The notes below the pieces were generated by a model. That model saw only the letters and a list, made by a program, of their open reading frames with translations, was not told the DNA's origin and did no database searches. DNA of 64,000 bases from Olivibacter sp036959255 (GTDB taxonomy: Bacteria; Bacteroidota; Bacteroidia; Sphingobacteriales; Sphingobacteriaceae): positions 51,482 to 115,481 of the forward strand of contig NZ_JAWMTI010000012.1 in assembly GCF_036959255.1 (NCBI RefSeq), read 5' to 3'. Of this stretch, positions 1 through 8,904 are shown piece by piece (the first letter of the stretch is position 1; each line of letters starts with the position of its first letter). The translations under genes and the position numbers were made by a program.

Positions 1-2
1 CG

Positions 3-782
3 ACTTTAATTCGCAAAGAAGGAGAGGCTGTACATTACTGTCCTAATGAATTAGGATGTCCTCCGCAAATCGTCGGGAAAATTCAACATTTTATTAGTAG
101 AAAAGCGATGGATATCGAGGGTATGGGAAATGAAACCGTTGAAGTATTATACAAAAAGGGTTTACTAAAGCAAATAAGCGACCTCTATCAATTACATCTT
201 CATAAAGAAGAGCTTGAACAGATTGAACGTTTCGGTGAAAAGTCTATCAATAACATGCTTCTCGGTATTCAAAAATCAAAAGAGCAACCTTTTCAGAAAG
301 TGTTATTTGGTCTAGGAATCCGCTATGTTGGTGAAACGATTGCTAAAAAGCTCGCCACTAGTTTTAAAAACATAGATCACCTAATTCAAGCTAATGAGGA
401 AGAAATCGCTGCTGTTGACGAGATCGGCGAAAGGATAGCACGGAGCGTTAAGGAATATTTCAGCAATGAACTTCATCTACAACAGGTTACTATCTTAAAA
501 AACGAGGATTTGCAATTTGCAATTGTTGAAGAGGAATTTCAGCTGAATAGCGATAAGCTGGTCGATAAGTCATTCGTTATATCCGGTGTTTTCGAAAATT
601 ATAGTCGAGAAGACTTGGGAAAAATCATTGTTCAGAATGGCGGAAAGCTATTAAGCAGCATTAGTGCAAAGTTAGACTATTTAATAGCAGGCGACAAAAT
701 GGGGCCGTCAAAACTTGCAAAAGCTCAGAAACTTAACATCCCCATCATTTCTGAAGAGGAGTTAATAAAAATGATTCAGTAG
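3..782 (+). CDS. ligA: NAD-dependent DNA ligase LigA, C-terminal part (partial at window start)
   Basis: The reading frame is open from base 3, so this is the 3' part of a longer gene and not a 224-residue protein starting at 108. The first residues contain CPNELGC, the second half of the four-cysteine zinc finger of bacterial LigA. A helix-hairpin-helix region follows (LFGLGIRYVGETIA, then the IGERIA repeat), and a C-terminal BRCT domain runs from about DKSFVISG to the end. LigA seals nicks in duplex DNA using NAD+. The adenylation domain lies upstream of the window. The gene ends 60 bases before dapA on the same strand. Confidence 0.95.
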   Translation, partial: TLIRKEGEAVHYCPNELGCPPQIVGKIQHFISRKAMDIEGMGNETVEVLYKKGLLKQISDLYQLHLHKEELEQIERFGEKSINNMLLGIQKSKEQPFQKVLFGLGIRYVGETIAKKLATSFKNIDHLIQANEEEIAAVDEIGERIARSVKEYFSNELHLQQVTILKNEDLQFAIVEEEFQLNSDKLVDKSFVISGVFENYSREDLGKIIVQNGGKLLSSISAKLDYLIAGDKMGPSKLAKAQKLNIPIISEEELIKMIQ

Positions 783-842
783 CTTTGCAATATATTTCCC
801 GTGAATACAAAAGAATAAGTAATAAATCAAATATAAAAAGGA

Positions 843-1748
843 ATGAATAGCCTACATGGTGCCGGAGTGGCATTAGTAACCCCATTCAATAGCGATGGGA
901 GTATCGACTTCGAGGGATTAGCTAATTTGATCGAATATCAAATAGAAGGAGGGATGGATTACCTGGTTAGCATGGGTACAACCGGGGAAGTAGCTACCTT
1001 GACAAAAGAGGAGAAGAAGCATATTTTAGACTTTACCGCAGAAAAAGTGGCAGGCCGTGTCCCCTTGGTTGCTGGTTTTGGAGGGAATAACACCGCCGAG
1101 TTAGTAGCACAGATAAAGGAATTTAAGAACCCTGCTTATCAAGCCATTTTATCGGTAAGTCCCTATTATAACAAACCAACCCAAGAAGGAATTTATCAAC
1201 ATTATAAGGCAATAGCGCAAGCTACTACACTCCCTATCATCTTATATAATGTACCTGGGAGAACAGGTAGTATGATAAATGTGGACACCATTATTCGCCT
1301 GGCCAATGATTTTGACAATATCGTCGGTGTAAAAGAGGCCTCTGCCAATTTTGAACACTTTACACGTATTATGGCCAACAAACCAGATGCATTCCTGTTA
1401 ATTTCAGGCGACGACGCACTTACACTCCCCATGATGTCATTAGGAGCGGTAGGAGTAATCACGGTTGTAGGCAATGCTTTTCCAAAACAAACACAGCAAT
1501 TAGTTAGGTATTGCAATGAATGGCATTATGAGGAAGCCCGTAAACTTCACTATGAATTACTAAACATTGATGATCTTTGTTTCATTGAGGGAAATCCAGC
1601 AGGTGTGAAAGAAATGCTTCAAGAACTTGGTGTATGCAAGAATCATGTACGCTTACCATTGGTCGGTGTCGGGGAAGAAACCAAGCGGAGGATTGCGATA
1701 GCGGTTAAGGATTTGCAAGTTAAAACAAAACTTACCGCGGCAAATTAA
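843..1748 (+). CDS. dapA: 4-hydroxy-tetrahydrodipicolinate synthase
   Basis: DapA condenses pyruvate with aspartate semialdehyde in the lysine/diaminopimelate pathway. The protein is 301 residues, normal for the family. Visible signatures are GTTGE (45-49), the catalytic Tyr135 in LYNVPGRT, and the Schiff-base Lys164 in GVKEAS. An A-rich stretch ending in AAAAGGA precedes the ATG. The product feeds the mDAP that the downstream MurE uses for peptidoglycan. A strong hairpin terminator follows the stop codon. Confidence 0.95.
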   Translation: MNSLHGAGVALVTPFNSDGSIDFEGLANLIEYQIEGGMDYLVSMGTTGEVATLTKEEKKHILDFTAEKVAGRVPLVAGFGGNNTAELVAQIKEFKNPAYQAILSVSPYYNKPTQEGIYQHYKAIAQATTLPIILYNVPGRTGSMINVDTIIRLANDFDNIVGVKEASANFEHFTRIMANKPDAFLLISGDDALTLPMMSLGAVGVITVVGNAFPKQTQQLVRYCNEWHYEEARKLHYELLNIDDLCFIEGNPAGVKEMLQELGVCKNHVRLPLVGVGEETKRRIAIAVKDLQVKTKLTAAN

Positions 1749-1763
1749 ATTAAGCGACATTTA

Positions 1764-1803
1764 AAAAGATAAGCCTACCGGTATTCCGGTAGGCTTATCT
1801 TTT
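1764..1803. terminator. Bidirectional intrinsic terminator between dapA and the SPT-like gene
   Basis: A perfect 18-bp inverted repeat (1764-1781 and 1786-1803) with a TATT loop is flanked by A and T runs, so it can end transcription from both converging genes. Confidence 0.9.
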
Positions 1804-1840
1804 TACAAAACGTAAAAGAAAACTTAGTCATTCCTTTTTA

Positions 1841-3082
1841 TTATGCCGGCACTACTTGTTGCTCTCTATAGTGGCCATTATTTAGTTTTTCTGCAATTTC
1901 AGAGAACGCAAAAATTGTCCGCTTAACGTCTTCGAGCGTATGCATTGCTGTCGGAATCAATCTCAATTCAATCTGTCCCTTTGGAATTACGGGGTAAACA
2001 ACAATAGAACAGAAAATACCATAGTTTTCTCTCAAATCCATGGTTAAGGCCGTCGCTTCCGATAAATCGCCTTTCAAAAACACAGGCGTTACCATGGTAT
2101 TTGTATGGCCAATATCAAATCCATTATCTCTTAGGCCCTTCTGTAAGGACAAAGCAACTTCCCAAAGCTTCTCTCTAAGCCCGGGTTCTCCTTTCAATAA
2201 CTCCAGACGTTTTTGTAAACCAACAACCATAGGCATTGGCAAAGACTTCGCAAAGGTTTGAGAGCGCATGTTATAACGCAAGAACGTCACGATCTCTTCT
2301 TTGGCTGCGACAAAAGCACCAATACCGGCCATTGACTTCGCGAAAGTCCCAAAGTAAATATCCACGCCATCTATACAGTTCTGTGCCTCGTGTGTTCCGG
2401 CGCCTGTTGGCCCCATTGTACCAAAACCATGTGCATCGTCTACGAGTAGTCTGAAACTAAATTTTCTTTTTAGCGCATTGATCTCCTTTAACTTGCCCTG
2501 CGCTCCAGACATACCGAACACTCCTTCTGTAATAACCAATATAGCTCCACCTGTTTGCTCAACGATCTTAGTGGCACGTTCTAATTGCTTTTTACAACTT
2601 TCTACATCGTTATGTTGATAAACATATCGTTTACCCATATGTAAACGAACGCCGTCTATAATACAAGCATGCGATTCGGCATCATATACGATCACATCAT
2701 TCCTGTCCACCAGTGCGTCTATGATAGATACCATCCCCTGATAACCATAGTTTAGAAGAAAAGCATCTTCCTTTCCTACAAACGTGGCCAAATCTTGCTC
2801 TAAGATTTCATGTTGATTTGAATTACCAGACATCATCCTTGCTCCCATGGGGTAGGCCATACCGTACGACTTTGCGGCCTCAGCATCTGCTGCACGCACT
2901 TCCGGATGGTTTGCTAAACCTAGATAGTTGTTTAAGCTCCAAACAAGATGGTCTTTCCCTCTAAATTTCATGTGTGCACCGATCTCCCCTTCCAGTTTTG
3001 GAAAAGAAAAATAACCATGAGACCATTTGTGATGTTGTCCAATTGGACCTAAATTTTTTGATATTTTATCGAATAAATCCAA
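1841..3082 (-). CDS. Alpha-oxoamine synthase, probable serine palmitoyltransferase
   Basis: This PLP-dependent fold-type I enzyme has 413 residues. The PLP pocket is visible as LLVDDAHGFGTMG, and the internal aldimine lysine as GTFAKSMAGIG. The N-terminal NNYLGLANHPEV block is typical of the family joining an amino acid to an acyl-CoA (SPT, KBL, BioF). Sphingobacteriaceae make sphingolipids, and the general form suits serine palmitoyltransferase, the first step of that pathway (serine + palmitoyl-CoA to 3-ketodihydrosphingosine). 2-Amino-3-ketobutyrate ligase cannot be excluded from sequence alone. It is monocistronic, with its own promoter upstream and a shared terminator with dapA. Confidence 0.75.
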   Translation of the reverse strand: MDLFDKISKNLGPIGQHHKWSHGYFSFPKLEGEIGAHMKFRGKDHLVWSLNNYLGLANHPEVRAADAEAAKSYGMAYPMGARMMSGNSNQHEILEQDLATFVGKEDAFLLNYGYQGMVSIIDALVDRNDVIVYDAESHACIIDGVRLHMGKRYVYQHNDVESCKKQLERATKIVEQTGGAILVITEGVFGMSGAQGKLKEINALKRKFSFRLLVDDAHGFGTMGPTGAGTHEAQNCIDGVDIYFGTFAKSMAGIGAFVAAKEEIVTFLRYNMRSQTFAKSLPMPMVVGLQKRLELLKGEPGLREKLWEVALSLQKGLRDNGFDIGHTNTMVTPVFLKGDLSEATALTMDLRENYGIFCSIVVYPVIPKGQIELRLIPTAMHTLEDVKRTIFAFSEIAEKLNNGHYREQQVVPA

Positions 3083-3247
3083 AGTAAATACGTTTAATTT
3101 AATTAATACCTCTCAAAACCACAAATCCAACTTAGGTCTTTTTTAGAAAACAAATTGAATGCATCCCTTTAAGGATTCGTGCTAAAGGGTTTGTCACTGC
3201 TATTCTGATTTCTTAAAAGCCACAATACGTGGTTATTAAATTGTTTA

Positions 3248-3278
3248 CAAAGATAAAGTTTCACCGCAGAATTATCAA
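3248..3278 (-). promoter_or_regulatory. Bacteroidota-type promoter for the SPT-like gene
   Basis: On the minus strand TATCTTTG (3255-3248) lies 20 bases downstream of a TTG (3278-3276), matching the TTTG-N19/20-TAnnTTTG consensus of the Bacteroidota primary sigma factor. It predicts a leader of about 160 bases before the start codon at 3082. I saw no gene in the rest of the 3083-3399 interval; it is AT-rich, and the only other structure is the ftsZ terminator. Confidence 0.65.
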
Positions 3279-3341
3279 CTTTCTAGTGAACCATAATCGA
3301 AATGGGTATAAAAACTTCTCTTTTATGTATTTTTTTAAACA

Positions 3342-3379
3342 AAAAGGCCAGAAGAGCGCATCGCTCTTTCTGGCCTTTT
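3342..3379 (-). terminator. Terminator downstream of ftsZ
   Basis: AAAAGGCCAGAAGAGCG (3342-3358) pairs with 3362-3379 apart from one bulged T, with a CAT loop. It lies just after the ftsZ stop in the minus direction and ends the division cluster. Confidence 0.8.
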
Positions 3380-3399
3380 CTACTATTAGTTATAACAAT

Positions 3400-5100
3400 T
3401 TAGTCGACATTGTCATGAAGAAAAGAATTGTTAGGTCTTATTTCAGTGATTCCGTCTTCGGAAGAAAGTGTAAATCTTGAAACCTGTGATTCGGAAGAAT
3501 GAGGCACTTGGTCTAACGATCGTTGTTTTCTTCTATAAGCTGGTTCATTTTCTATTTCCTGCAGCCCGTTAGTAGAACGCAATTTCATACTTAGGTCTTT
3601 TAAACGCAGTATGCGCTCTTTCGTTTTTCTAAGCTGCTCTTCAATACTCTCATCCGATTTGTATTCATCAACCTGTTTGGTTACCGGATCACTTTCTGAA
3701 TTTAAATTTTCTTTGGCAGGTTCAGAAACTGCGTAATTTGTTGCTTCAGGTTCGGAAACTTGCTGATTACTATCCGTTTCATTGGTAAAGAGAAATTCAC
3801 TCTCTGAAACCTTTAGCTGATACTCATCGGCGGGTTTACTCTGTTCAGGTACGGGCTCCTCTTCAACTAATGTATGCCTAATAATTTCTTCCTTTTTTGG
3901 AGCAACCACCTTATTCTCCACTTGGTTTTGACCAGGTGGACGTCCAAAGCCGCTGAATAGATCAGCTTGGGGCATAGCTGTTGGCTGTACTTTGTCTTGT
4001 ACAGGCTCTTCAACAGGCACTTTTTCTACGACCTCTTCTTTCGGCTTATTGATAATTTGATTTACCGGCCTCACCAAAGGCGCTTTCTCTTCCTCTAAAG
4101 GAATGGCTATACGTCGATTACTTTCTTCCTGCTTACGCTCCTCTGTGGTTTGAAAACCGGTGGCTATGATCGTAACTGACAAATCCTTGTCTAAAGATTC
4201 GTCTAAACAGTTACCCCAAATAATTTCCGCCGTAAAGCCTGCTCGTTCTTGAATATAATCGGTAATCACAGAAATCTCATCCATGGTAACCTCTTGTGTT
4301 CCGGAAGATATATTTAATAAAATATAACGGGCGCCTTCAATTTCACTATCCTTTAAAAGCGGTGATGCTAAAGCCCCTTCAACAGCCTTTTGCGAACGAT
4401 CGTCACCACTTGCTTTCGCATTCCCCATGATAGCTACACCACTATCATTCATCACGGTACGAACATCTTTGAAGTCGACATTGATATAACCCGGAATAGT
4501 GATAATTTCTGCGATACCTTTTGCTGCTGTCGTTAAAATATCATCTGCTTTGGCAAAAGCAGAACTCATGGTTAAGTTACCAAATATCTCCCTTAATCGG
4601 TCATTTGATATGACAAGGTATGAATCGACATACTTTCTCAATTCCCCTAAGCCTTCCTCTGCTTGGCTCCTTCTCCTCTTTCCTTCAAAGGCAAAGGGAG
4701 TGGTAACGATTGCAACTGTCAGGATTCCCAGCTCTTTAGCAGCTTTTGCAATAACAGGGCTTGCTCCTGTACCTGTACCCCCTCCCATTCCGGCAGTAAT
4801 AAACAACATTTTAGTATTTACACCTAACATGCGTTTTATATCGTCGATACTTTCGATTGCCGAATTCTCGCCCACATCGGGATCCGAACCGGCTCCCATT
4901 CCTTCTGTCAGGCTGGCGCCCAATTGAACCTTATTTGGTATAGGACTCAGCTCTAATGCTTGTGCATCGGTATTGCAAATTATAAAGTCCACACCGCTAA
5001 TACCCTGTCTGTACATGTGGTTAACCGCATTGCCACCACCTCCGCCAACACCTATTACCTTTATAATAGATGATTGTTCTTTAAGCATTTCAAATTTCAT
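3400..5100 (-). CDS. ftsZ: Cell division protein FtsZ
   Basis: FtsZ is the tubulin-like GTPase that forms the cytokinetic ring. The GTP-binding glycine-rich loop GGGTGTG is at residues 106-112, and the early GVGGGGGNAV block is at 17-26. The catalytic core ends near residue 325. About 220 further residues form a long acidic linker rich in Glu, Pro and Gln before the conserved C-terminal tail, making 566 residues. Such long linkers are common in Bacteroidota and much longer than E. coli FtsZ (383 residues). It is the last gene of the division cluster, separated from ftsA by 258 bases that contain DnaA-box-like repeats. Confidence 0.97.
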   Translation of the reverse strand: MKFEMLKEQSSIIKVIGVGGGGGNAVNHMYRQGISGVDFIICNTDAQALELSPIPNKVQLGASLTEGMGAGSDPDVGENSAIESIDDIKRMLGVNTKMLFITAGMGGGTGTGASPVIAKAAKELGILTVAIVTTPFAFEGKRRRSQAEEGLGELRKYVDSYLVISNDRLREIFGNLTMSSAFAKADDILTTAAKGIAEIITIPGYINVDFKDVRTVMNDSGVAIMGNAKASGDDRSQKAVEGALASPLLKDSEIEGARYILLNISSGTQEVTMDEISVITDYIQERAGFTAEIIWGNCLDESLDKDLSVTIIATGFQTTEERKQEESNRRIAIPLEEEKAPLVRPVNQIINKPKEEVVEKVPVEEPVQDKVQPTAMPQADLFSGFGRPPGQNQVENKVVAPKKEEIIRHTLVEEEPVPEQSKPADEYQLKVSESEFLFTNETDSNQQVSEPEATNYAVSEPAKENLNSESDPVTKQVDEYKSDESIEEQLRKTKERILRLKDLSMKLRSTNGLQEIENEPAYRRKQRSLDQVPHSSESQVSRFTLSSEDGITEIRPNNSFLHDNVD

Positions 5101-5298
5101 ACGTGTATAATTTGTTCCTTAAAGGCTCTATGAAATGTATTATTCCTGCTCCTTTTCAAATTTGTAAAGTATGTCGTGGCACCCCGTTTTTCCCTTTCTA
5201 CACGTAAATACGCCCGTTTCATACTATCTTAATTTACTCTAAATGAGTGGTATCCTAATTCAACCTCTACACAACTTTCGCATTGTAATATTAATACT

Positions 5299-5340
5299 TT
5301 TTCCACAATTGTTTTCCACAATTGTTTATAATGTGGAAAA
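5299..5340. promoter_or_regulatory. Cluster of three DnaA-box-like nonamers between ftsA and ftsZ
   Basis: TTTTCCACA occurs at 5299-5307 and 5312-5320, and inverted at 5332-5340. It fits the DnaA-box consensus TTWTNCACA. The first two sit inside adjacent 13-bp direct repeats (5299-5311 and 5312-5324). The second and third also form a 9-bp inverted repeat that could fold as a hairpin. The site is upstream of ftsZ in the direction of transcription. Confidence 0.5.
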
Positions 5341-5358
5341 AAAGTCAAGTGTTGAAAA

Positions 5359-6693
5359 CTATTTAATATAGTCCGTATCTTCAATTTTATTATCATCGCT
5401 GATATAGCGGATAATCTTATCTAAAAAGCCAAAAGTCCGTTTCCCTTCTTCCACGATCCCTTTAACGACTTGACTCTTTACAGGGTGTTCCACTTCATTA
5501 TACTCCGCTGATTCGATCCCTTTGATCAGTAAACCAATACCCGTTGCGTAGAGCGGACTCTTCAGCTCATCGTACGTATTTTTAGGCAGCACTTCATTTT
5601 TAGACAAGTGCTCATTTGGCATACCAATGCGACATTCAAGACCCGTTACATATTCTACCAGCTGAACCAAATGCTTCAACTGGGCTCCTCCTCCGGTAAT
5701 AACAATACCACCTATCAGTTTGCGTTCGTATCCGGACGACTTGATTTCATAGTAAACATGTTCTATAATCTCTTCCATGCGGGCCTGAATGATATAGGCT
5801 AAATTTTTTACAGAGATTTCCTTATGTTCCCGACCGCGTAAACCAGGTACACAGATTATTTCATTTTCCCGATTCTCCTCAGCCAGCGCAGATCCAAATC
5901 TAACCTTTAACAACTCAGCCTGGTTGCGGAGAACAGAGCATCCTTGTTTAATATCTTCTGTTACAATATTACCACCCAGTGGAATAACAGCTGTATGACG
6001 AATGATACCCTCATGGAAAATGGCCACATCGGTAGTTCCCCCTCCTATATCAACCAAAACGACACCTGCATCCTTTTCTTCCGGACTAAGCACCGCTTCA
6101 GAAGAAGCCAAAGGTTCCAGTATAAGTTCCTGCGCCTCTAAAGTAGCATATTCAACACAACGTTTAATATTCCTTACCGCACTCACGTGTCCTGAAATAA
6201 TATGAAAATTAGCTTCCATACGACGCCCGGCCATTCCAATCGGATCTTTTATACCTGGTTCATTATCAATTGTGAACTCTTGAGGTAGCACATGTATAAT
6301 CTCTTCGCCTGGGGGAAGAACCAATTTATACATATCCTCTACCAGTTTTTCTATATCCTTCCGGCCAATCTCGTTATCATCCTTTCTGGTTAGAATACCT
6401 CGATGTTGGAGGCTTTTAATATGTTGACCAGCAATACCAACATTCACAACTTTGATATCGACATTGGATTGTGCACTTGCTTCTTCTACAGCCTTTACAA
6501 TACTTGTCACTGTTTTCTGAATATTTGCAACTACTCCACGGCTCACACCCAGCGATTCTGCTTTTCCAATACCCAATACTTCTATTTTATTGTGCCCGCT
6601 CCTTCGACCTACTGTTACGCAGATCTTTGTGGTACCAATATCTAGACCAACAACTATGGGAGCGTCCTTCGAGTTAGTAGTTCGTTTTTCCAT
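5359..6693 (-). CDS. ftsA: Cell division protein FtsA
   Basis: FtsA is the actin-like ATPase that anchors FtsZ filaments to the membrane. The phosphate-1 motif GLDIGTTKICV is at residues 16-26. The second nucleotide motif VDIGGGTTDVAIF is near 214-226, and an adenosine-type GGIVITGGGAQL is near 328. The C-terminal GFLDKIIRYI segment looks like the amphipathic membrane-targeting helix. At 444 residues it is slightly longer than E. coli FtsA because of charged residues before and after that helix. It follows ftsQ by 27 bases. Confidence 0.96.
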   Translation of the reverse strand: MEKRTTNSKDAPIVVGLDIGTTKICVTVGRRSGHNKIEVLGIGKAESLGVSRGVVANIQKTVTSIVKAVEEASAQSNVDIKVVNVGIAGQHIKSLQHRGILTRKDDNEIGRKDIEKLVEDMYKLVLPPGEEIIHVLPQEFTIDNEPGIKDPIGMAGRRMEANFHIISGHVSAVRNIKRCVEYATLEAQELILEPLASSEAVLSPEEKDAGVVLVDIGGGTTDVAIFHEGIIRHTAVIPLGGNIVTEDIKQGCSVLRNQAELLKVRFGSALAEENRENEIICVPGLRGREHKEISVKNLAYIIQARMEEIIEHVYYEIKSSGYERKLIGGIVITGGGAQLKHLVQLVEYVTGLECRIGMPNEHLSKNEVLPKNTYDELKSPLYATGIGLLIKGIESAEYNEVEHPVKSQVVKGIVEEGKRTFGFLDKIIRYISDDNKIEDTDYIK

Positions 6694-6720
6694 GTCTAAT
6701 ACGTGTTAATATGCTGTTTA

Positions 6721-7530
6721 CTATTTTTTTTCTTTTCGTATAATACTGTCTGCCTTCTCGCAAACGATTTGATTCGCAAATTTTAAGTTCACGGTCTTAT
6801 AAGTTCCCCAACCCGCCTTCGGAATGATTTGTTTATAAAAGACCATGAGCCTATTAAACTTATCCGGTAGTGAGTCAGCATTACCCAAAATTATTTTCTG
6901 ATTCCCTACCCTCGGCACAACTTCTATATCTTGTTCGTCGTTTACGTATAATTGTTCTATTTGACTGTTCCAAAGTGAATCACGTCCTAAAAAATCGGCT
7001 ATCTTGCATAAACTCCGTACGAGACTTGTACCAACGGTATCACTTTTCCCATCAAAACGCTCCCCGACATTTCCATTCGCTACGATAATATGGGGTGCAT
7101 ACAACTTCGATGTCGGAAACTTCACCCCTTCTCTATCAATATAAAAATCATTCCCTACATTATTTATTACACGCACAACGGCTTCACGCTGTTCAATTTT
7201 AACATGCACCATGCCATCCATTTCCGTAAAAACTCGTACATCTCTAATAAAGGGGTTTTCTTTCAAGCTATTTTCCAACTCGTGTATTGGTACGTTCTTT
7301 AGGAGATGCCCTGTTAATGGTCCTCCGTTCTTTTCAACAATACCAAATACATCCTCCTGCGAGACAAAAGCCTGAGATCCCGGAACAATAATTTTAACCC
7401 CCTTACAAACCATTGCATTCTTTTTAGCATCAATAAACCCCATCAGCACAAAAAAACCGACCAGGCTCAACGTCCAGACGAACAAGTAAGTCACTCGACG
7501 CCAATTAATCGCTTTGATACTATTAAACAT
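6721..7530 (-). CDS. ftsQ: Cell division protein FtsQ/DivIB
   Basis: This is a bitopic inner-membrane protein of the divisome that connects FtsA/FtsZ to septal wall synthesis. A single membrane segment lies at about residues 13-33. A POTRA-like domain follows (about 47-125, including ENPFIRDVRVFTEMDG), then the FtsQ beta domain with DREGVKFPTS. Family identity is supported by position between murC and ftsA and by this layout, since primary sequence is poorly conserved. Its start overlaps the murC 3' end by 8 bases, which suggests translational coupling. Confidence 0.88.
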   Translation of the reverse strand: MFNSIKAINWRRVTYLFVWTLSLVGFFVLMGFIDAKKNAMVCKGVKIIVPGSQAFVSQEDVFGIVEKNGGPLTGHLLKNVPIHELENSLKENPFIRDVRVFTEMDGMVHVKIEQREAVVRVINNVGNDFYIDREGVKFPTSKLYAPHIIVANGNVGERFDGKSDTVGTSLVRSLCKIADFLGRDSLWNSQIEQLYVNDEQDIEVVPRVGNQKIILGNADSLPDKFNRLMVFYKQIIPKAGWGTYKTVNLKFANQIVCEKADSIIRKEKK

Positions 7531-8887
7531 TGTTCAGTACCTCCTTTATCGGGTTTACTAATAAATCTATATCCCCCGCTCCTACCGTAAGCAATACCGC
7601 TGGGCGCTCTTTATCTATGTACGTCAACACCTCCGACGCGGATAGCTTATACTTATTTTTTAAATGCACTTTGCTCAACAGCCAGTCCGCGTCTACACCT
7701 ACTATCGGTTGTTCTCTGGCAGGGTATATATCCATTAATATCAAAACGTCTGCCAAGCTTAATACTTCTGCAAATTCATCAATAAAATCGCGCGTACGTG
7801 TGAATAAATGAGGTTGAAAGATGCATGTAATTTCTTTCTTACCATATAATTCTTTCATTGCCGACAAACAGGCTCGTAACTCTTCCGGATGGTGCGCATA
7901 ATCGTCCACATAAACAACGTCTTCTCGATTTACAATGTACTCGAATCGACGCTTGACTCCTTTAAATGATGCTAATGCAGACTTAATCAAGTCATCATCT
8001 ATGTTTAACAATTTTGCCACCGTAATCGCCGCAACGGCATTTTCAATGTTATGTTTACCTGCAATTCCTAGCTTAATAGCTAAAATAGACTGCTTGTACC
8101 CTTTATAATCAAAATAAAAAGCTTCATTTTTTATTTCGATGTTGGTTGCATATGCACCCGTACTCTTCTCAAGACCGTAACGAATATCTGCGGGCAACTG
8201 TAAACCTTCTTTAACAATACGTTGACCATCCTTTGTTACTTGCCCCACAAAGAGGTGAAAAGATTCTAACACATGATTCGCATCCCCATATATATCAAGA
8301 TGATCGGCATCTGTAGCGGTAACAATAGCAATATTGGGATGTAATGTAAGGAACGATCGATCAAACTCATCCGCTTCCACCACCAATAAATCAGAATCGG
8401 CAAGTAGCAAATTGGTATTATAGTTGGCTGCAATCCCCCCCAAAAAAGCGGAACAAGGACGATTACTGCTTGTCAAAATGTGTGCAATCATGCTGCTGGT
8501 TGTCGTCTTCCCGTGTGTACCCGCTACAGCAATCGTAAAATGCGCTTCACTTATTTTTCCTAATATTTCTGATCGCTTATATAAGCGATAACCCAAGTCT
8601 TGGAAAAAATTCACCAATCCTAGATCCTTTGGAACAGCTGGCGTATAAATTACCAAACTGTTGCTTGGATCTTCCACAAATTGTGGCGCGACCTGTTTAA
8701 CATCGTCCTTATAAAAAATAGTAATCCCCTCACTTGCCAACTGCCTTGTCAAGAACGTTTCGGTTTTGTCATAACCATAAACATGCACTCCTCTATGATA
8801 GAAATAACGGCCGAGTGCACTCATACCAATACCGCCTATGCCGATAAGGAACACTTGTTTAATCGTTGTCAACACCGTAGATTCCAT
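7523..8887 (-). CDS. murC: UDP-N-acetylmuramate--L-alanine ligase
   Basis: MurC adds L-Ala to UDP-MurNAc in the cytoplasm using ATP. The N-terminal dinucleotide-like fold shows GIGGIGMSALG (16-26). The ATP loop GTHGKTTT is at 123-130, and the central-domain motifs VVEADEFDRSFL and DDYAHHPEEL are present. The 454-residue length is typical. It lies 17 bases after murG and overlaps ftsQ. Confidence 0.97.
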   Translation of the reverse strand: MESTVLTTIKQVFLIGIGGIGMSALGRYFYHRGVHVYGYDKTETFLTRQLASEGITIFYKDDVKQVAPQFVEDPSNSLVIYTPAVPKDLGLVNFFQDLGYRLYKRSEILGKISEAHFTIAVAGTHGKTTTSSMIAHILTSSNRPCSAFLGGIAANYNTNLLLADSDLLVVEADEFDRSFLTLHPNIAIVTATDADHLDIYGDANHVLESFHLFVGQVTKDGQRIVKEGLQLPADIRYGLEKSTGAYATNIEIKNEAFYFDYKGYKQSILAIKLGIAGKHNIENAVAAITVAKLLNIDDDLIKSALASFKGVKRRFEYIVNREDVVYVDDYAHHPEELRACLSAMKELYGKKEITCIFQPHLFTRTRDFIDEFAEVLSLADVLILMDIYPAREQPIVGVDADWLLSKVHLKNKYKLSASEVLTYIDKERPAVLLTVGAGDIDLLVNPIKEVLNNV

Positions 8888-8904
8888 TTTTTATGCGTTC
8901 ATGA

